Assembly: GCF_963678975.1 (NCBI RefSeq)
Contig: NC_089285.1
Location: 9,658,694-9,722,693 of the forward strand
Source of the DNA: Dysidea avara
Lineage: Eukaryota > Porifera > Demospongiae > Dictyoceratida > Dysideidae
DNA length: 64,000 nucleotides
Direction of reading: 5' to 3'
Below, in pieces: positions 45,337 through 56,250 of the stretch (within the stretch, counting starts at the first letter, position 1; each line of letters starts with the position of its first letter). Below the pieces are notes generated by a model that searched no databases, had not been told where the DNA came from, and was given only the letters and a program-made list of their open reading frames with translations. The position numbers were made by a program, and so were the translations under genes.

Positions 45337-46337
45337 ATAAAAATTTTAAACTTGTTTCAATACTTTTTGTAGCATGTATACTCACTATATATTATATCAA
45401 CCCCTACCTCCTTTAGAATTTTTTACATAGCTAGTTTGTTAACTTTTTGTCTAGCTAGCTAGGTATATTATACTCTTTTTGTTTTCCACATAGTATAAAT
45501 ATCACTTAAAGTAGCTCTATTACCTTCATATGCAATAAGCGCCTTTAAAAAATTATCATTTTGTATTTTAAAGCTATTACAGCAACTGTTTAAGGCTTCA
45601 GCTGCATTTCTAATGGCCTAAATGTTGATAATTTTACAGTAAAACTTCAGTGGAGAGTCCACCATTATAAGAATGGAACCTTCGCTTTTAGAAGTCTGGA
45701 TCCTGAGGTGGATCCGCCCCTCAAAGACATTATTAGCTAGCTACCTCACAAAAAAGCTAAACTGGTAATTAAGACTATATAAAACGACTATCCAGCATTA
45801 ATAAATGCTAGGGACAACTCCTTGGGTAATACACCCGTTCACCCTCATCTTACACACACGTATTCACACTTTGTTAAAATCACGTGTTTGGGTTGTAGCG
45901 TGCGCCGCAACTATTAAGCACCACAACTATTAATTATCCTTCGACAAGAACAAAGAATTAATGATGAAAGTAAACAGCATAGTGCAGCGGACAGAACATA
46001 ATCGGAACAACAGATTTGTGAATCTGCCGTCATTACCTTGGCTGTCTGATGTTTTTGGAGCTGTACACCTAGCGTTACCAGGTCTTACAGCAGGCAGGCG
46101 AAATGTAGATGAATTTAAAAATCGAAATATTTAACTTTTCGCTTCGTTTATGCAAGGTACAGCATCATTATAACAGTACTAATGCATTCAGGTGGTTTTT
46201 CGGGTAAAACTTATTGCAAGGCCATTTTTTAAGGTGTGAAAATCCCCAAAACCATATGATTTCTTACCAACCCCTACTATACAGTACTACCATCTGTATG
46301 ATGACTCGTAAGCTACTAGTATATTAAAAATTATCAG
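45337..46337. other. AT-rich spacer without genes
   Basis: Nothing coding seen. A short stretch at about 45955-46080 (GC-richer, agcggacagaacataatcgg) has no supported frame. Confidence 0.4.
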
Positions 46338-46568
46338 TTTAAAAATGAAGTAGGAACCCAAGCGATAAAAAGTAGTGAAACAAGAAATGAACAATGGTAG
46401 CTATTACAGTATAGCTCAGTGGGAGATCCCTACTTTGGCATTGAACACAAAATAATTGTTATACCATGCCAAAGTAGGGATTTCCCACTGAGCTATACTG
46501 TCATAGCTACATTGTTCATCTCTTGTTTCACTACTTTTTATCACTTGGATTCCTACTTCATTTTTAAA
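46338..46568. mobile_element. 231-bp near-perfect foldback MITE
   Basis: Arms of about 104 bp from tttaaaaatgaagtagga to agtagggat...ttggcat, loop about 22 bp. A diverged piece of the same family lies at about 55190-55350 (gagctctgtgggaaaatccctac). Confidence 0.93.
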
Positions 46569-46929
46569 TTTATACTATTTAATATACTAGTTTGTTTAGT
46601 TTTTTGATAAAGCATACAGCTAGCTATAAACATGTGACTGTTCTATTAGGGTGACTGCTGTATTAGAGTATCTCGGGTCAGCCTGCAAAAGATGTGTGCA
46701 TTCCCCAAAAAGGGGTGTGGTCATTGTGGTTTCGATCAGTTCATAGTATTAGACTAGAGAATCTCGAATCTGAGCTCGAATGAGCCTACCAACTTGAAGG
46801 TGTGTGGTCTAATGTAAAAGGGGCGTGGTCTTGATCAATAACACGCAGAATAAAGAATGGGCGTGACATTGTTACTGGATAGTCGGGTCTTCTGTTCTAC
46901 ATTTTCATTTAGCTGTTGAGAGGCTTACT
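46569..46929. other. Spacer with ggggcgtggtc-type repeats
   Basis: Contains the dispersed gactgctgtattagagtatctcg word and several aaggggcgtggtc/aaaggggtgtggtc words. It ends in an acceptor-like tatttcag at 46949 within the next feature. No gene. Confidence 0.4.
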
Positions 46930-47866
46930 GTGTCTTCTATTATTTCAGCACAGTCATCAATATTAAAATTTGTGAAAAATTGGTTGAACCTCCCCAGAAA
47001 TTGCACTCCTGGAACTGTTTTCCACCCGGACGTGTTGGATCTCCCCTTTTTACCACACCTGAAGCAATCAGCCAAGCTTTCATACATTCTGGCTATTGAA
47101 CGGTCAGTTGATCCACTGATTATAGAGCTGCGACATTCTGTTTTAGCTAACAGATCCGATATCTCTTCCACTGTCCTTGACTATTTATCTGCTGCTAAGG
47201 CTTCAGTTGCCAACATTCACTCTGCAACTTTCAAGAACCATGCTCGCCACAACTTACGTTCTGCTCACGTTGAATATTGGAAATCAAAACTGGAACCATT
47301 AACTGTTCAAAATAAATTTTTGGATATTGCAACTCTGGAGCAAGCTTGCCCTCTGTGGAAGAGATTGATGTATGGCCTCCCTGAAAAACAGCTGTCCTTC
47401 CTGCTACGTGCTGGTTGTGACACTCTACCAACTCCTATGAACCTGGCCAGATGGAACATCATTACTGATCCTAGATGTGCTCTTTGTCAAGCTCCTCAAC
47501 CCACAACAAACCATATTTTGACTGGCTGTCCTGCTGCTCTAGATCAAGGCAGGTATACCTGGAGACATGATTCAGTTTTACAGGTCCTTGTTCATGGGCT
47601 CCAACAGCACTTACCTGAAACATTCAAACTTTACGCTGACCTTCCAGGTTATCTAGCTAGTTCCAGCCCCCTAGTACCATCCCAATCAATCTTTCCTCCA
47701 CCCTCAGCAGGCCTGACTTGGTATTGGTTTCTAATGATTCCATCTGTTTGTTCGAATTGACAGTACCAACTAATACCCAGCAACATCTTGCTGCTAGAGC
47801 TAGAAAGGAAGATCGATATAGCTCCTTGCAATATGACCTCCAGCTTTCTGGGTTAACTGTCAATTT
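46930..47866 (+). pseudogene. LINE 3' part with restriction-like endonuclease
   Basis: The C-terminal region of a non-LTR retrotransposon protein: the post-RT segment (KNWLNLPRNCTPGTVFHPD, LSYILAIERSVDPLI), a zinc knuckle (CALCQAPQPTTNHILTGC), and then in another frame RPDLVLVSND...LFELTVPTN, the PD...E motif of the restriction-like endonuclease used by R2/NeSL/Hero-type LINEs to nick target DNA. One frame change lies near 47690. Reverse transcriptase is missing upstream (5' truncation), and the 3' side runs into the THAP transposase region. Confidence 0.7.
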
Positions 47867-48645
47867 TAACAGAAACTAAGAGGAAACTGGCAGAATCTGA
47901 AAAGAAATTGGTAGAGACAGAGGAGAAGTTGATGGAAACTGAAAGGAAGCTAACTGAAACAAAGAAGAATTTATCAGATACAGTCAATAAGCTGGCTGTG
48001 GCAGAAAGGAAGCTGAAAGATTCATTATTCCGGCTAGATTCAATTAAACATGATGATAGTCTGGTAAAGTGTTACACTGGTTTACCTTGTTACTCTACAC
48101 TTTCTGTATATTTTGAAGAGTTTTTAAAGCGTGATGCCTCAGTGATGCGACAGTGGAGTGGATGCAGGAGTGCTAGTGACTATGGTGATACAAAAGCTGG
48201 AGTGTCATGCAGTCTTCCTCTGGAAGAACAACTTTTTATGACCTTGGTAAGACTTCGCCTTGGCTTACTTGAACGTGACCTTGCTTTTAGATTTAATATC
48301 TCTCAATCAACTGTTTCAAGAATTACGTGTACGTGGATTAACTTGATGTACCACAGTTTCAAGTCAATTGAAACATTTCCTTCATAGGCTTTAGTTAGAA
48401 AATATATGCCTGAGGCATTCAAGAAGGATTACCCCAACACCAGAATCATCATTGATGCCACCGAATTTTTTATTGGCCGTCCATCATCACTTGTGTCACA
48501 ATCGTCAACATTTTCATCGTACAAAAACAGAAATGCTGTTAAAGTTTTGATTGGTATAACTCCAAGTGGTGTCATATCATTTGTATCAGAGGCATACGAG
48601 GGATCCATATCTGACCGTAAACTAGTTGAAGCATGTGGGTTTGTA
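47867..48645 (+). pseudogene. THAP-type DDE transposase, C-terminal part cut (cluster piece 1)
   Basis: From an acceptor-like ttttaacag the frame encodes a long coiled coil (KLVETEEKLMETERKLTETKK), an HTH (LPLEEQLFMTLVRLRLGL, RDLAFRFNISQSTVSRI) and the DDE_Tnp_4 core (NTRIIIDATEFF, RPSSLVSQSSTFSSYKNRN, GVISFVSEAYEGSISDRKL). One in-frame TAG (48386-48388) replaces a probable Trp between HTH and core. The THAP zinc domain is missing, and the frame stops after CGFV where an inverted YqaJ fragment begins. The family is the ISL2EU/IS4EU type, in which I recall the transposase being paired with a YqaJ nuclease. Confidence 0.82.
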
Positions 48646-49040
48646 TAGTTGGTGGAGTTTCTGTACAATTGAATGTGTCTCTCTTCAACATTCTTATTGA
48701 TATGACAATTTGTATATTCATTATGAGAGTTGCTAGTACGGATCAGCATACAGGGAACAATAGATGGCAAAAACACATCAAAATAGAAAGTTCTAGCTTT
48801 CGCAACAGCTTGCATAATAAAATCCTGGTTGTAATAAATCCTCTCTACGTGGATTTCTTTATTAGGACTCCATACAACAGTCACACCATGGGAGATGTGT
48901 AACATAAAGTTGTGCTTGAACTTGATAAAAGTATGGATGATTCTTCTTCAAGTGTAGCTTGCTATCACTATTACACAAGCAAAAAGATGAAGCCTCAACA
49001 ATAGACACAATCCAAAACTACGTACCGATTGTGTTCAACA
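48646..49040 (-). pseudogene. YqaJ-type nuclease, C-terminal part, inverted (cluster piece 2)
   Basis: Minus strand: SIVEASSFCLCNSDSKLHLK, then KNHPYFYQVQAQLYVTHLPWC, a frame change, and EIHVERIYYNQDFIMQAV with a closing FYFDVFLPSIV. This is the end of the YqaJ-like exonuclease domain (YYYQVQGQL-type motif). It is oriented opposite to the transposase before it and joined to it around 48640. Confidence 0.75.
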
Positions 49041-49354
49041 GTAAGTGATTTGGTATAATAATCACAATGAAAGGCCGTTTTATGGCTTGTCTATGGCTTG
49101 TCTATGGCTTGACTAAACCTTGTTTAGTAGTGTTATGTGGTAGTTTAACTTGTTACGAGACTTGTTGAGTTGTAGTTTAGCGTGTTAAGGTGCAGTTTTC
49201 AGCTGAAACATAGATACTGTGGTTTGTAGCGCTTGTTAAATTAGCCTGCTGCTCAGTGGATGTATCAGCTACTGGTCATTTAGACTGCTTGTGTATGTAT
49301 ACAGATCATTCAGCACTGAGCAACATGTTCATATTTAGCTTTTTGTGTGTGCAG

Positions 49355-49935
49355 GGTGGAGGCATACATATCTAATGGCTGGGACAAAAGAATAGTAGAC
49401 CCAGACCCTGAGAAGCTGTACACACAGAGGAAGGCTTTAAACAATCCTGGAGTGGATGGAATAGCTTCAAATGATGTCAACATTCAGGACGAGATTCAAG
49501 AACAGATGGAATGGCCAAAGGTCCGTACACTCAGCAAATAGAGGGTGTTTTACCATCACTCTTAACAGAAGATTTAATAATTTCACATCTACAATCATCT
49601 GGCAAGCAGTTGAAAAAGAGTGAAGATTATTGTAATGTCAATTACTCTACGTTACAACGAGGACACCAGTATTTCATGGAGTCTTACATTCCAGGAAGGC
49701 ATGTTCATTTCTGTTGCAAGAATGATCTTGTGTATGTCCAAGCCTGATGCTACCGGAGTCAAAAGAAGAATGACTTAATGCACAAGTTGAAAGTGGCTAT
49801 TTCTAGTAGACCTCCATACCAAGTTGCTAAAGCATTTTGTTCCTGAGTTGCTGGAAGCTCTGGAATGTGCAGTCATACTGTGGGGCTTTTGAAACAATTG
49901 ATTCATTACGTGCTGATGAAATTAAAGTCAGTTCC
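49355..49935 (+). pseudogene. N-terminal part of the YqaJ-type protein with SWIM finger (cluster piece 3)
   Basis: After an acceptor (gtgtgtgcag) the frame reads VEAYISNGWDKRIVDPD, a frame change near 49515-49530, LLTEDLIISHLQSSGKQLKK, QYFMESYIPGRHVHFC, then KLKVAISSRPPYQVAKAFCS and GMCSHTVGLLKQL. The last part is a SWIM zinc finger (CxC...CxH), with the second Cys replaced by TGA. SWIM plus YqaJ in one protein is the arrangement I recall for this transposon-associated family. Confidence 0.72.
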
Positions 49936-50609
49936 TAAGCGTAAGTAACAATAATTAATCCAAGTAGAAAAAATCCTGGAGACTGAAGATTGCGATACTT
50001 CAAAACGATGGGCAAGGTCATACTCCTTCAAATTAAGACACAGCCTTACTAACATCAAAAACAATTTATCTTCTTGGCTTAGGCTGGCTGGTCTCCCTGG
50101 TGTGCTTCCTCTCTCTCCATTCTGCCTCCCCAGGCGCTTCATCATCATTGGTCCACTTCTGAGCAGTAGCTCGATATACCACATTAGAACGCTTTCTACC
50201 TGGACTCAGGTAGTCTAGCAATGCATCAAAAACAGCAGCAGATGGTAAACCAGTGTGTAATTATTTACATCTTTGTCTGACTCTCAGATCAATTCAAAAC
50301 TAAACCTCTTTCTAGAAACACACTTCCTTAGCTCAATTGTTTCCAACTTCATTTCATCTAATCTTTTCTTCAATCTTGTAACTTCAGCATTGGCTTCTTC
50401 TAGCCCACCGCTTTGTTCTCTCATACACTCCAGAGTATTACGAGAACTAGGCCCAGGACCATCACTAGTTGTCTGTGAGACTTCATTGGATTGCTCCATA
50501 CTGGATTCATCACTGGACGTATCCAATCCAACTTTACCAGTTTTCCATCAATTGTAACGGTCCTGTACCCTTTTTTCCGACACTTAGGAACACAACAATT
50601 ATGCGGCAT
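49936..50609 (-). pseudogene. THAP-type transposase, N-terminal half (cluster piece 4)
   Basis: Minus strand: MPHNCCVPKCRKKGYRTV at 50609 is the start of a THAP C2CH zinc domain. A Ser-rich stretch and coiled coil follow (EEANAEVTRLKKRLDEMKLE), then an HTH (LSQEDKLFLMLVRLCLNL, DLAHRFEVSQSSVSRIFSTW). It ends at the junction with piece 3 (cctaagcgtaagtaaca), so no catalytic core follows. The THAP domain is incomplete, and frames change between its parts. It is complementary to piece 1: that lacks THAP, this lacks DDE. Confidence 0.8.
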
Positions 50610-50639
50610 TTTTTAACTGGCCCCATTCAAAATGGCGTC

Positions 50640-51224
50640 TAAAAGTGGGCGTGGTTTTGGATTGTGTCTTCACTTCTTTAAGCACAAATAGGGACACTTC
50701 ACTTCTAAACATCCTTCAATCTGCGCCTCCTCATCCTGCTCTAACAAACATGTCTAATTCTGATCAAACTTCACTATAGCATCTGGAGATGCAGCTAACC
50801 AAGGCATGGCTGGATCAATGTAAAGGCCACATTTATGCACTGATAAATCGTATCCCTTACTTTTTTGATATTCAACATAAGACCTGATTGCAACGTCTTC
50901 ATTCTGCTGTCCATGTTTGATGGCAAGTGAAATTATAGGCTTGGGAACCAGCTTATTAATAATGAAAGGTTTCACAGCAGTGTCAGGTTTTCTGTGACAA
51001 ACAGTTTTTAGAATTGATGAAGTTACGCGAAGCTTTCGTTCATTGTGCCAAAGCTTACATTCTGATTGATTCCGGGTCATAAGTTCCACACTGGCAGCTT
51101 CTGATGGACTAACACAGACATGCTCCTCATATAAGCTTCTAATAAGATGTTGAGTTGGTGGTTGTGGGACACAATCAATTTCAGTATTTGCAGCTGGAAT
51201 ATCACTGCAGCAGTAAGTATGCAA
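50640..51224 (-). pseudogene. YqaJ-type nuclease core (cluster piece 5)
   Basis: Minus strand, after an acceptor-like tactgctgcag: the frame includes WHNERKLRVTSSIL, AIKHGQQNEDVAIRSYVE and PWLAASPDAIVKFD, then beyond a TAG CLEVKCPY. The SPDA and E-x-K residues are the YqaJ/PD-(D/E)xK active site. The C-terminal QVQGQL part lies elsewhere (piece 2). Confidence 0.8.
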
Positions 51225-51355
51225 TAGTGTTCTCAGTCAATTTGGAGTAATTTGAGGGCCATGGAGAGCCCAAACTTGGCCGGTATCGGCAAATAATTTC
51301 AGTACAAATACTCGTATCGGAAGTATCGGTAAAAAGTGGTATCGGTCCACCTCTA
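51225..51355 (-). mobile_element. Single end of a hAT-like MITE
   Basis: Read on the minus strand it starts tagaggtggaccgatacc and continues with ccgatacttccgatacg words, like the ends of many hAT MITEs. The other end is not seen; it lies between the YqaJ piece and the DUF6589 gene. Confidence 0.45.
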
Positions 51356-51380
51356 GTTATAATACATAGGTACCGCTAGG

Positions 51381-52690
51381 AATTCAACCCAAGAATGAGA
51401 CAGAACTGAAGGAGATGGCTGAGATACTGGATGAGCTTAATATGTATGTGCCAATGTTCCCCTACACTTCTGTTCAGGAAGACGGAGAAGTTGAACACCA
51501 TATAGAGCCTATTGCTCGACTTTTGTTTGGGAATCAGTTGACAGTGGCTCGAGTACGAGGTGCAGCTATATTGCGTAGTTTGCATGTTTTTGAACCAAAC
51601 CAACTGGGAGGATTTGTTGCGTGTGTATCTGACTGGCATGCTAGACTCTGCCTTGTCACGGTAAGAGCTATCATAGTATTGTGCTAATTTTATTGCTATG
51701 CATGTGATCCTCAGGTTTTGGTGGACAGGCAATATTCAACTAAATCCGTATCTGACAAGGGTACACTTTATCAACTGAAGCAGGTTGTCAACCGGGGAAG
51801 GAACCAAAGAAAAACATGAAAGCCACTGATGACTTCATTGAAGTTGTGCTTTATTCTCATATATTGGCAGTAGCAAAGGAGTGTACTAGCAGTTCCAACA
51901 TGACCTGTGACAAAGTTGCTAAGCGGATAGTAGAAAGGTTTGTGAAGATCGCAATACCTTCATTTAATGAAGATGAACGCCTATCAGCAACACTCAACCT
52001 GTAAATTCCAGTCATTCTCAACCCACTGATTCCAGCTGTTCTCAGCCTGTGCACAACGGTTCTCAACCTGCCAATTCCAGCCATACTGAGGAGAACCAAA
52101 GTGACTCGGTGCATTCTTACGCTATTGACTTTCTTAGTACAGCTTTGTTCTGGCATGCATTTCATGATGCTATCAGGGAGGGTGATGGAGACAGGATTAT
52201 TTGTTATTGGAAATTCATGGCAGCCATTTTTCGGCGGGAAAAGCATTAAAATTATGCTAATGAAGCCATAAATTTGCTAGCTCAGACTATTTTGTTGTCT
52301 CCAAGGCAAGTCTCAGAAATAAAGTGGAGTCGAACTGTTAATACCACAGGACGAATTGGCAAAAATATTCCTGTAGACTTGCATATGGAACATTTAAATA
52401 AATGATTAAAGATAATGATGCAGAATCTTGGATCAAACATTTCACCAAATGCTGTACAGCGTAATTCTAAAACTTTAGGAACTATTGAACAGGCCTGTTC
52501 AAGGTTTAGAGAGGAAACCGATCTGATACATTGAAAGAATTACCATACTGTTCCTTCAAACAAAAAGGACATTTTGAAGATCCAAGAACAATTTGTGGTA
52601 GAAGAGGTGTTCAAATGTAAAGAAAGGAGACAGCACAAAGTTTTCTGTGGATCACCAGCCACTGCTGCAGTCTATTAACTGGTCAAAAAT
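51381..52690 (+). pseudogene. DUF6589 protein gene, 5' truncated, about two frame breaks
   Basis: Exon 51381-51660 (EPIARLLFGNQLTVARVRGA, GGFVACVSDWHARLCLV), a 54-bp intron, then 51715 onward: YSTKSVSDKGTLYQLKQVVNR, KKNMKATDDFIEVVLYSHILA, FWHAFHDAIREGDGDRI, LSPRQVSEIKWSRTVN, GRIGKNIPVDLHMEHLN. These are the characteristic segments of DUF6589, a family of unknown function, multi-copy in corals, sponges and fungi and probably transposon linked (recalled). The frame shifts near 51800 and again near 52000, and there are in-frame stops downstream of 52400, so this copy is decayed. The N-terminal part is absent. Confidence 0.82.
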
Positions 52691-52940
52691 TATAAGTTGG
52701 GTAAAAGAAAGGGATTATTAATTACCCCACATAATGCATAAGTATTGTGATATTGATTTGCTTGTAATTATTATGTACAATAAAATTAAATTATGTTGTT
52801 TTGTCAACATTTATCACACAAACACAAGCGTGCACATAGATCACAACATCTACATGCATTAATTAATTGAATGTCATGCTCTGAGGAAAACAAAAAATTA
52901 TGAAAACAATTTACTCCTACGGCACTGTTGAATATTATCT

Positions 52941-53950
52941 TCATATTCCTTCATAGCAGAAGTAACCTTTTTGCCTATCTTTCTGGGCTTCTAGGGTTCG
53001 GGGTGATCCATAATTGATAACCCGATCAATATCTTGGCAGTCTACTCCCAAACCAAATGCGGTCGTGGCTATCAGCAATCGTAACACACTGTTTGTTTTG
53101 CTAAACTCCTTCAACAGCAACTCCTGCATATCACTCTTTGAGACAGATGTGAATACATCTACTAAACAAATCCCCATTGTGGGCTTAGTTCCAGAAGGCT
53201 CGGTCAAATCCTTTCCTAGCAATCTTTTCATAGTATCAAAAAAACTGGCACAGTGTGGCAATGAACGACAAAACAAGATGGTTTTTGGTGTACTTAAGGT
53301 TTGATCTATTGGGTGGCAGCCCTACTATAACAGGGTCTTCCAAAGAGAGTCGGCTTGTAACACAATCTAAAGTCTCTTGTTGCAGTAGCTGTAAGGGCTA
53401 ATATTTTAACACTCTTTGGAAGAAGACCTCTGATATCTCCAATCTCAGCAAACAACACACGAAAGTCATCCCCCCTGCAAGTGAAACACACAGTGATTGC
53501 AAGTGTAGTTAGTGTGCACGTGGCATGCAACACTTAACTAACCAAAGCTTAACACAGTGTGCCTCGTCATCAACTAATGCTCTTAGTCTTTTCTGGTAAC
53601 AATCTGATAGCATCATTGCACGGAAACGAGCATTGCCCAACAAACTTTCTGGGCTGATGTACACTAAATGAACTCTTCCATTCAACACTGATAACACAGC
53701 TTCTTCATCCTTTTGTGCCTTACCAACAAACTCTACAGTGAGCCCTTTCTGAGTGAATTTCTCCTTTTGGTCAAGCATCAATGATATTAGTGGAGTAACT
53801 ACCACTACTATAGAATTTGATACACCTAATATCACAAACAGAAGGTACACATATACAACAATCAAATATTTGAATTAAACAACACATACCGAATAGTTTA
53901 TCAAACAGAAGAGGAAGAACAGCAAAAATAATTGATTTTCCATTTGATCA
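52941..53950 (-). pseudogene. RecQ-like DNA helicase remnant
   Basis: ATP-dependent 3'-5' helicase family. Exons on the minus strand: about 53949-53890 (Walker A NGKSIIFAVLPLLFDKL), 53825-53543 (VVVVTPLISLMLDQ, GRVHLVYISPESLLG, DDEAHCVKLW) and 53474-52941 (GDDFRVLFAEIGDIRGL, LALTATAT, RLSLEDPVIVGLPPNRSNLK, KTILFCRSLPHC, LIATTAFGLGVDCQDIDRV). Splice phases agree at both introns. The last exon has two frame changes (near 53360 and 53305) and stops before the arginine-finger GRAGRDG motif, so the gene is truncated and probably inactive. Cnidarians and sponges carry many such copies. Confidence 0.8.
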
Positions 53951-54319
53951 CCTAGCGTGACAAAGGCTATTAGCCCGAGTCATCTGGGTGATTAGTCATG
54001 CTAGTGTGGGCGTCATTCGCCCACCCACGTCGGGCTATCAGCCCGTAATCGACATCCAGGTATATATACTCACCTGTGGGATGGGGGTGTATATGCCCTA
54101 TATGCAACCAGCAGTGCCTTTGAAGTTTCACGTGATCAGGTCTTTCCCTGTTACAGTACGTATAATTATATTGTTCAGTTTTAGGAAAGTTTTGCACTGT
54201 GTATCATCTCGTACTGTATAAATGGGCACCTGGTGTTAGATAGATATTAAATGTAACTTTGTTTATCATTTAGAGTCTAACCAGTGTCAGAGTTGGGCTG
54301 ATAAAAACCATCAGTCAGG
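53951..54319. other. Spacer with attagcccg repeats
   Basis: Around 53968-54050 the words ctattagcccgag, tgtgggcgtcattcgcccac and cgggctatcagcccg form small palindromes. No gene. Confidence 0.4.
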
Positions 54320-54840
54320 TATAAAATGGAGGGAGATGTCAGAGGAAGGAAGAGCAGGCAAAGTATAAGGCGGAAGCTGCAGCAATCAACAAGGGTGAAA
54401 TTATGGTGGACCAAAATAAAGAAGCGCAAAAACTTATCCATCACATGTTTGATATTGTGAGACGCCTGGGGTGTTTGATGAATTATTTGCCACAGTGTGA
54501 AAAGGCCAATCAAGTAGATGGTCTGGAAGTAATGTACATTGCAATCCACAAAGACACACATTTTGCTGGTGGGAGCTTGAGAGGCAGGCAATTTGTAATT
54601 GATCAAGGATCCCATATCCCATATTCATTTATGGGATATCTTTCAGGTGTGCTAAACAAAATCGAACATACACATAACATATATCAGCATATGGCTGTAG
54701 TTATTATTTACATACTGTCAGTGAGTGGTACTGTGATACTTATGGAGCAGATGTCATCATCTATAGTTGTATACATTTGTGTTCATTATAATTATTATAT
54801 AAATAATATTTCATTCACATACAAAAATTCTTACAACTAG
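54320..54840 (+). CDS. ORF of unknown origin
   Basis: An open frame running from about 54325 (CQRKEEQAKYKAEAAAINKG) through ATG 54403 (MVDQNKEAQKLIHHMFDIV) and AIHKDTHFAGGSLRGRQFVIDQGSHIPY to 54840. The first 80-100 residues look protein-like, with a charged helical start; the C-terminal part is low-complexity hydrophobic. No domain recognised; possibly a transposon or exon fragment. Confidence 0.3.
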
Positions 54841-55384
54841 GGTTATGCTACAGCTATACAATTTAAATCCTTGTGCTGTGATCACTTCTATTTATTGTAA
54901 TGAGTGTATTTGTGATGTGGTCTGCAATATAGCCCTTCCAAATTGTCAAGTTTGACTAATCATAACTCCTCATGTTTTCAACTTGTTCTCTTCATATTAC
55001 ACCAAACTATAGTGCTATGTTAAGGGTATAAGAGGACAACAGTGATACCACATTCACAAGTCAAGTTACAGGTAGCCAGGTACATGCAATTGGAAACCCT
55101 TTTTCACAGATCGGATTGCATTTATTGATTGATAAAATAGCCATTCATGCATGCAAGCAATAAAAATTTATAAGACTAGTGAAACGTGTATATCAGAGCT
55201 CTGTGGGAAAATCCCTACATTGGCAAGCCAGAATTAACAATTGTTTTGTTGAATGTAAAAGTGGGCCACGAGTTCAGCAGTTGAAATACAATGATATACT
55301 TATTTTTCTAGTTAGTATTGCTATCATGGATCCCTACTTAATTTTTATAGGGGTTAGCGGCAAAGGGGACAAGTGCCTTTTGAA
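54841..55384. other. Spacer with a foldback-family fragment
   Basis: A diverged piece of the 46338 foldback family lies at about 55190-55350. Otherwise AT-rich. Confidence 0.45.
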
Positions 55385-56014
55385 CAGTGTTGGGAATAAC
55401 GCATTACAAAAGTAACGCGTTACGTAATAGTTATTGCATTTTGTGATTTCAAGTAATATTCATAGTCTAGTAATATAACTTAAGTTACTTTCAAGGAACC
55501 CATCGTTCATTATATTAGTAACGAAGGTACGTGTTATTACATAACACGTTACTATTACAGTTCGTTAGCGACGTGTAACGATATTCATAACATATTACCA
55601 GGTCCATTACTAACCAATTAGTGTTACTCAACAGCTTAGTAGCTGCAATAATCTACTGTCCTGATCCTATACTAAAATTATCCATATTAGTTCACACCTC
55701 AGACAATTGGTCATGTGATTTGCCAGCAATGTTTAGGTATGGCTGAAGTGGTAAAAATAATACACAGGTGCAAGAAGCCAGTAGCTATTATTTACAGGAG
55801 TGTTTACTATATGCTAGCTCAATACCTAACATGCAAGGTGTAAAGGAAAGGTGTATGGTTAGAGCAAAAGTTTAATGGTTAGAGCTAAAGTTTAATGTAA
55901 TATGTTAAGTTACTTTTCATTTGGAGTAATATGTAACTGTAACTTATTAAATTGCCCAAAAGTAAAGAGTAATATGTAATACATTACATTGACAAAGTAA
56001 CTTTCCCAACACTG
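55385..56014. mobile_element. hAT-type MITE, copy 3
   Basis: 630 bp, ends cagtgttggg...cccaacactg, perfect 8-bp duplication cttttgaa (55377-55384 and 56015-56022). Inner sequence rich in gtaacgcgttac words. It interrupts the AT-rich spacer. Confidence 0.95.
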
Positions 56015-56195
56015 CTTTTGAAAAAAATTAGGTGACCATGTGGTGGGCAATTAAATAGCATTTCGTACCATAGTTGAAATGTATTAATTAATTAAAATGA
56101 AATAACTTATGAAACCAGTTATGGATGTGTGGTTTACTGAAATTGTTTTATGGGTGGTTTACTGAAATTGGTTAACTGAAATTGTTTTCATAAAA

Positions 56196-56250
56196 GTGTG
56201 TGTGTGTGTGTGTGTGCGTGCGTGCGTGCGTGTGCGTGTGTGTGTGAGTG
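56196..56250. repeat. TG/CG dinucleotide microsatellite
   Basis: (gt)n with interspersed gc units, about 55 bp. Confidence 0.95.

Noticed and set aside
48429-48905. 158-codon minus-strand frame as a single gene
   Set aside because: Only its first part (above about 48645) is real YqaJ coding; the rest is the antisense shadow of the DDE transposase on the plus strand.
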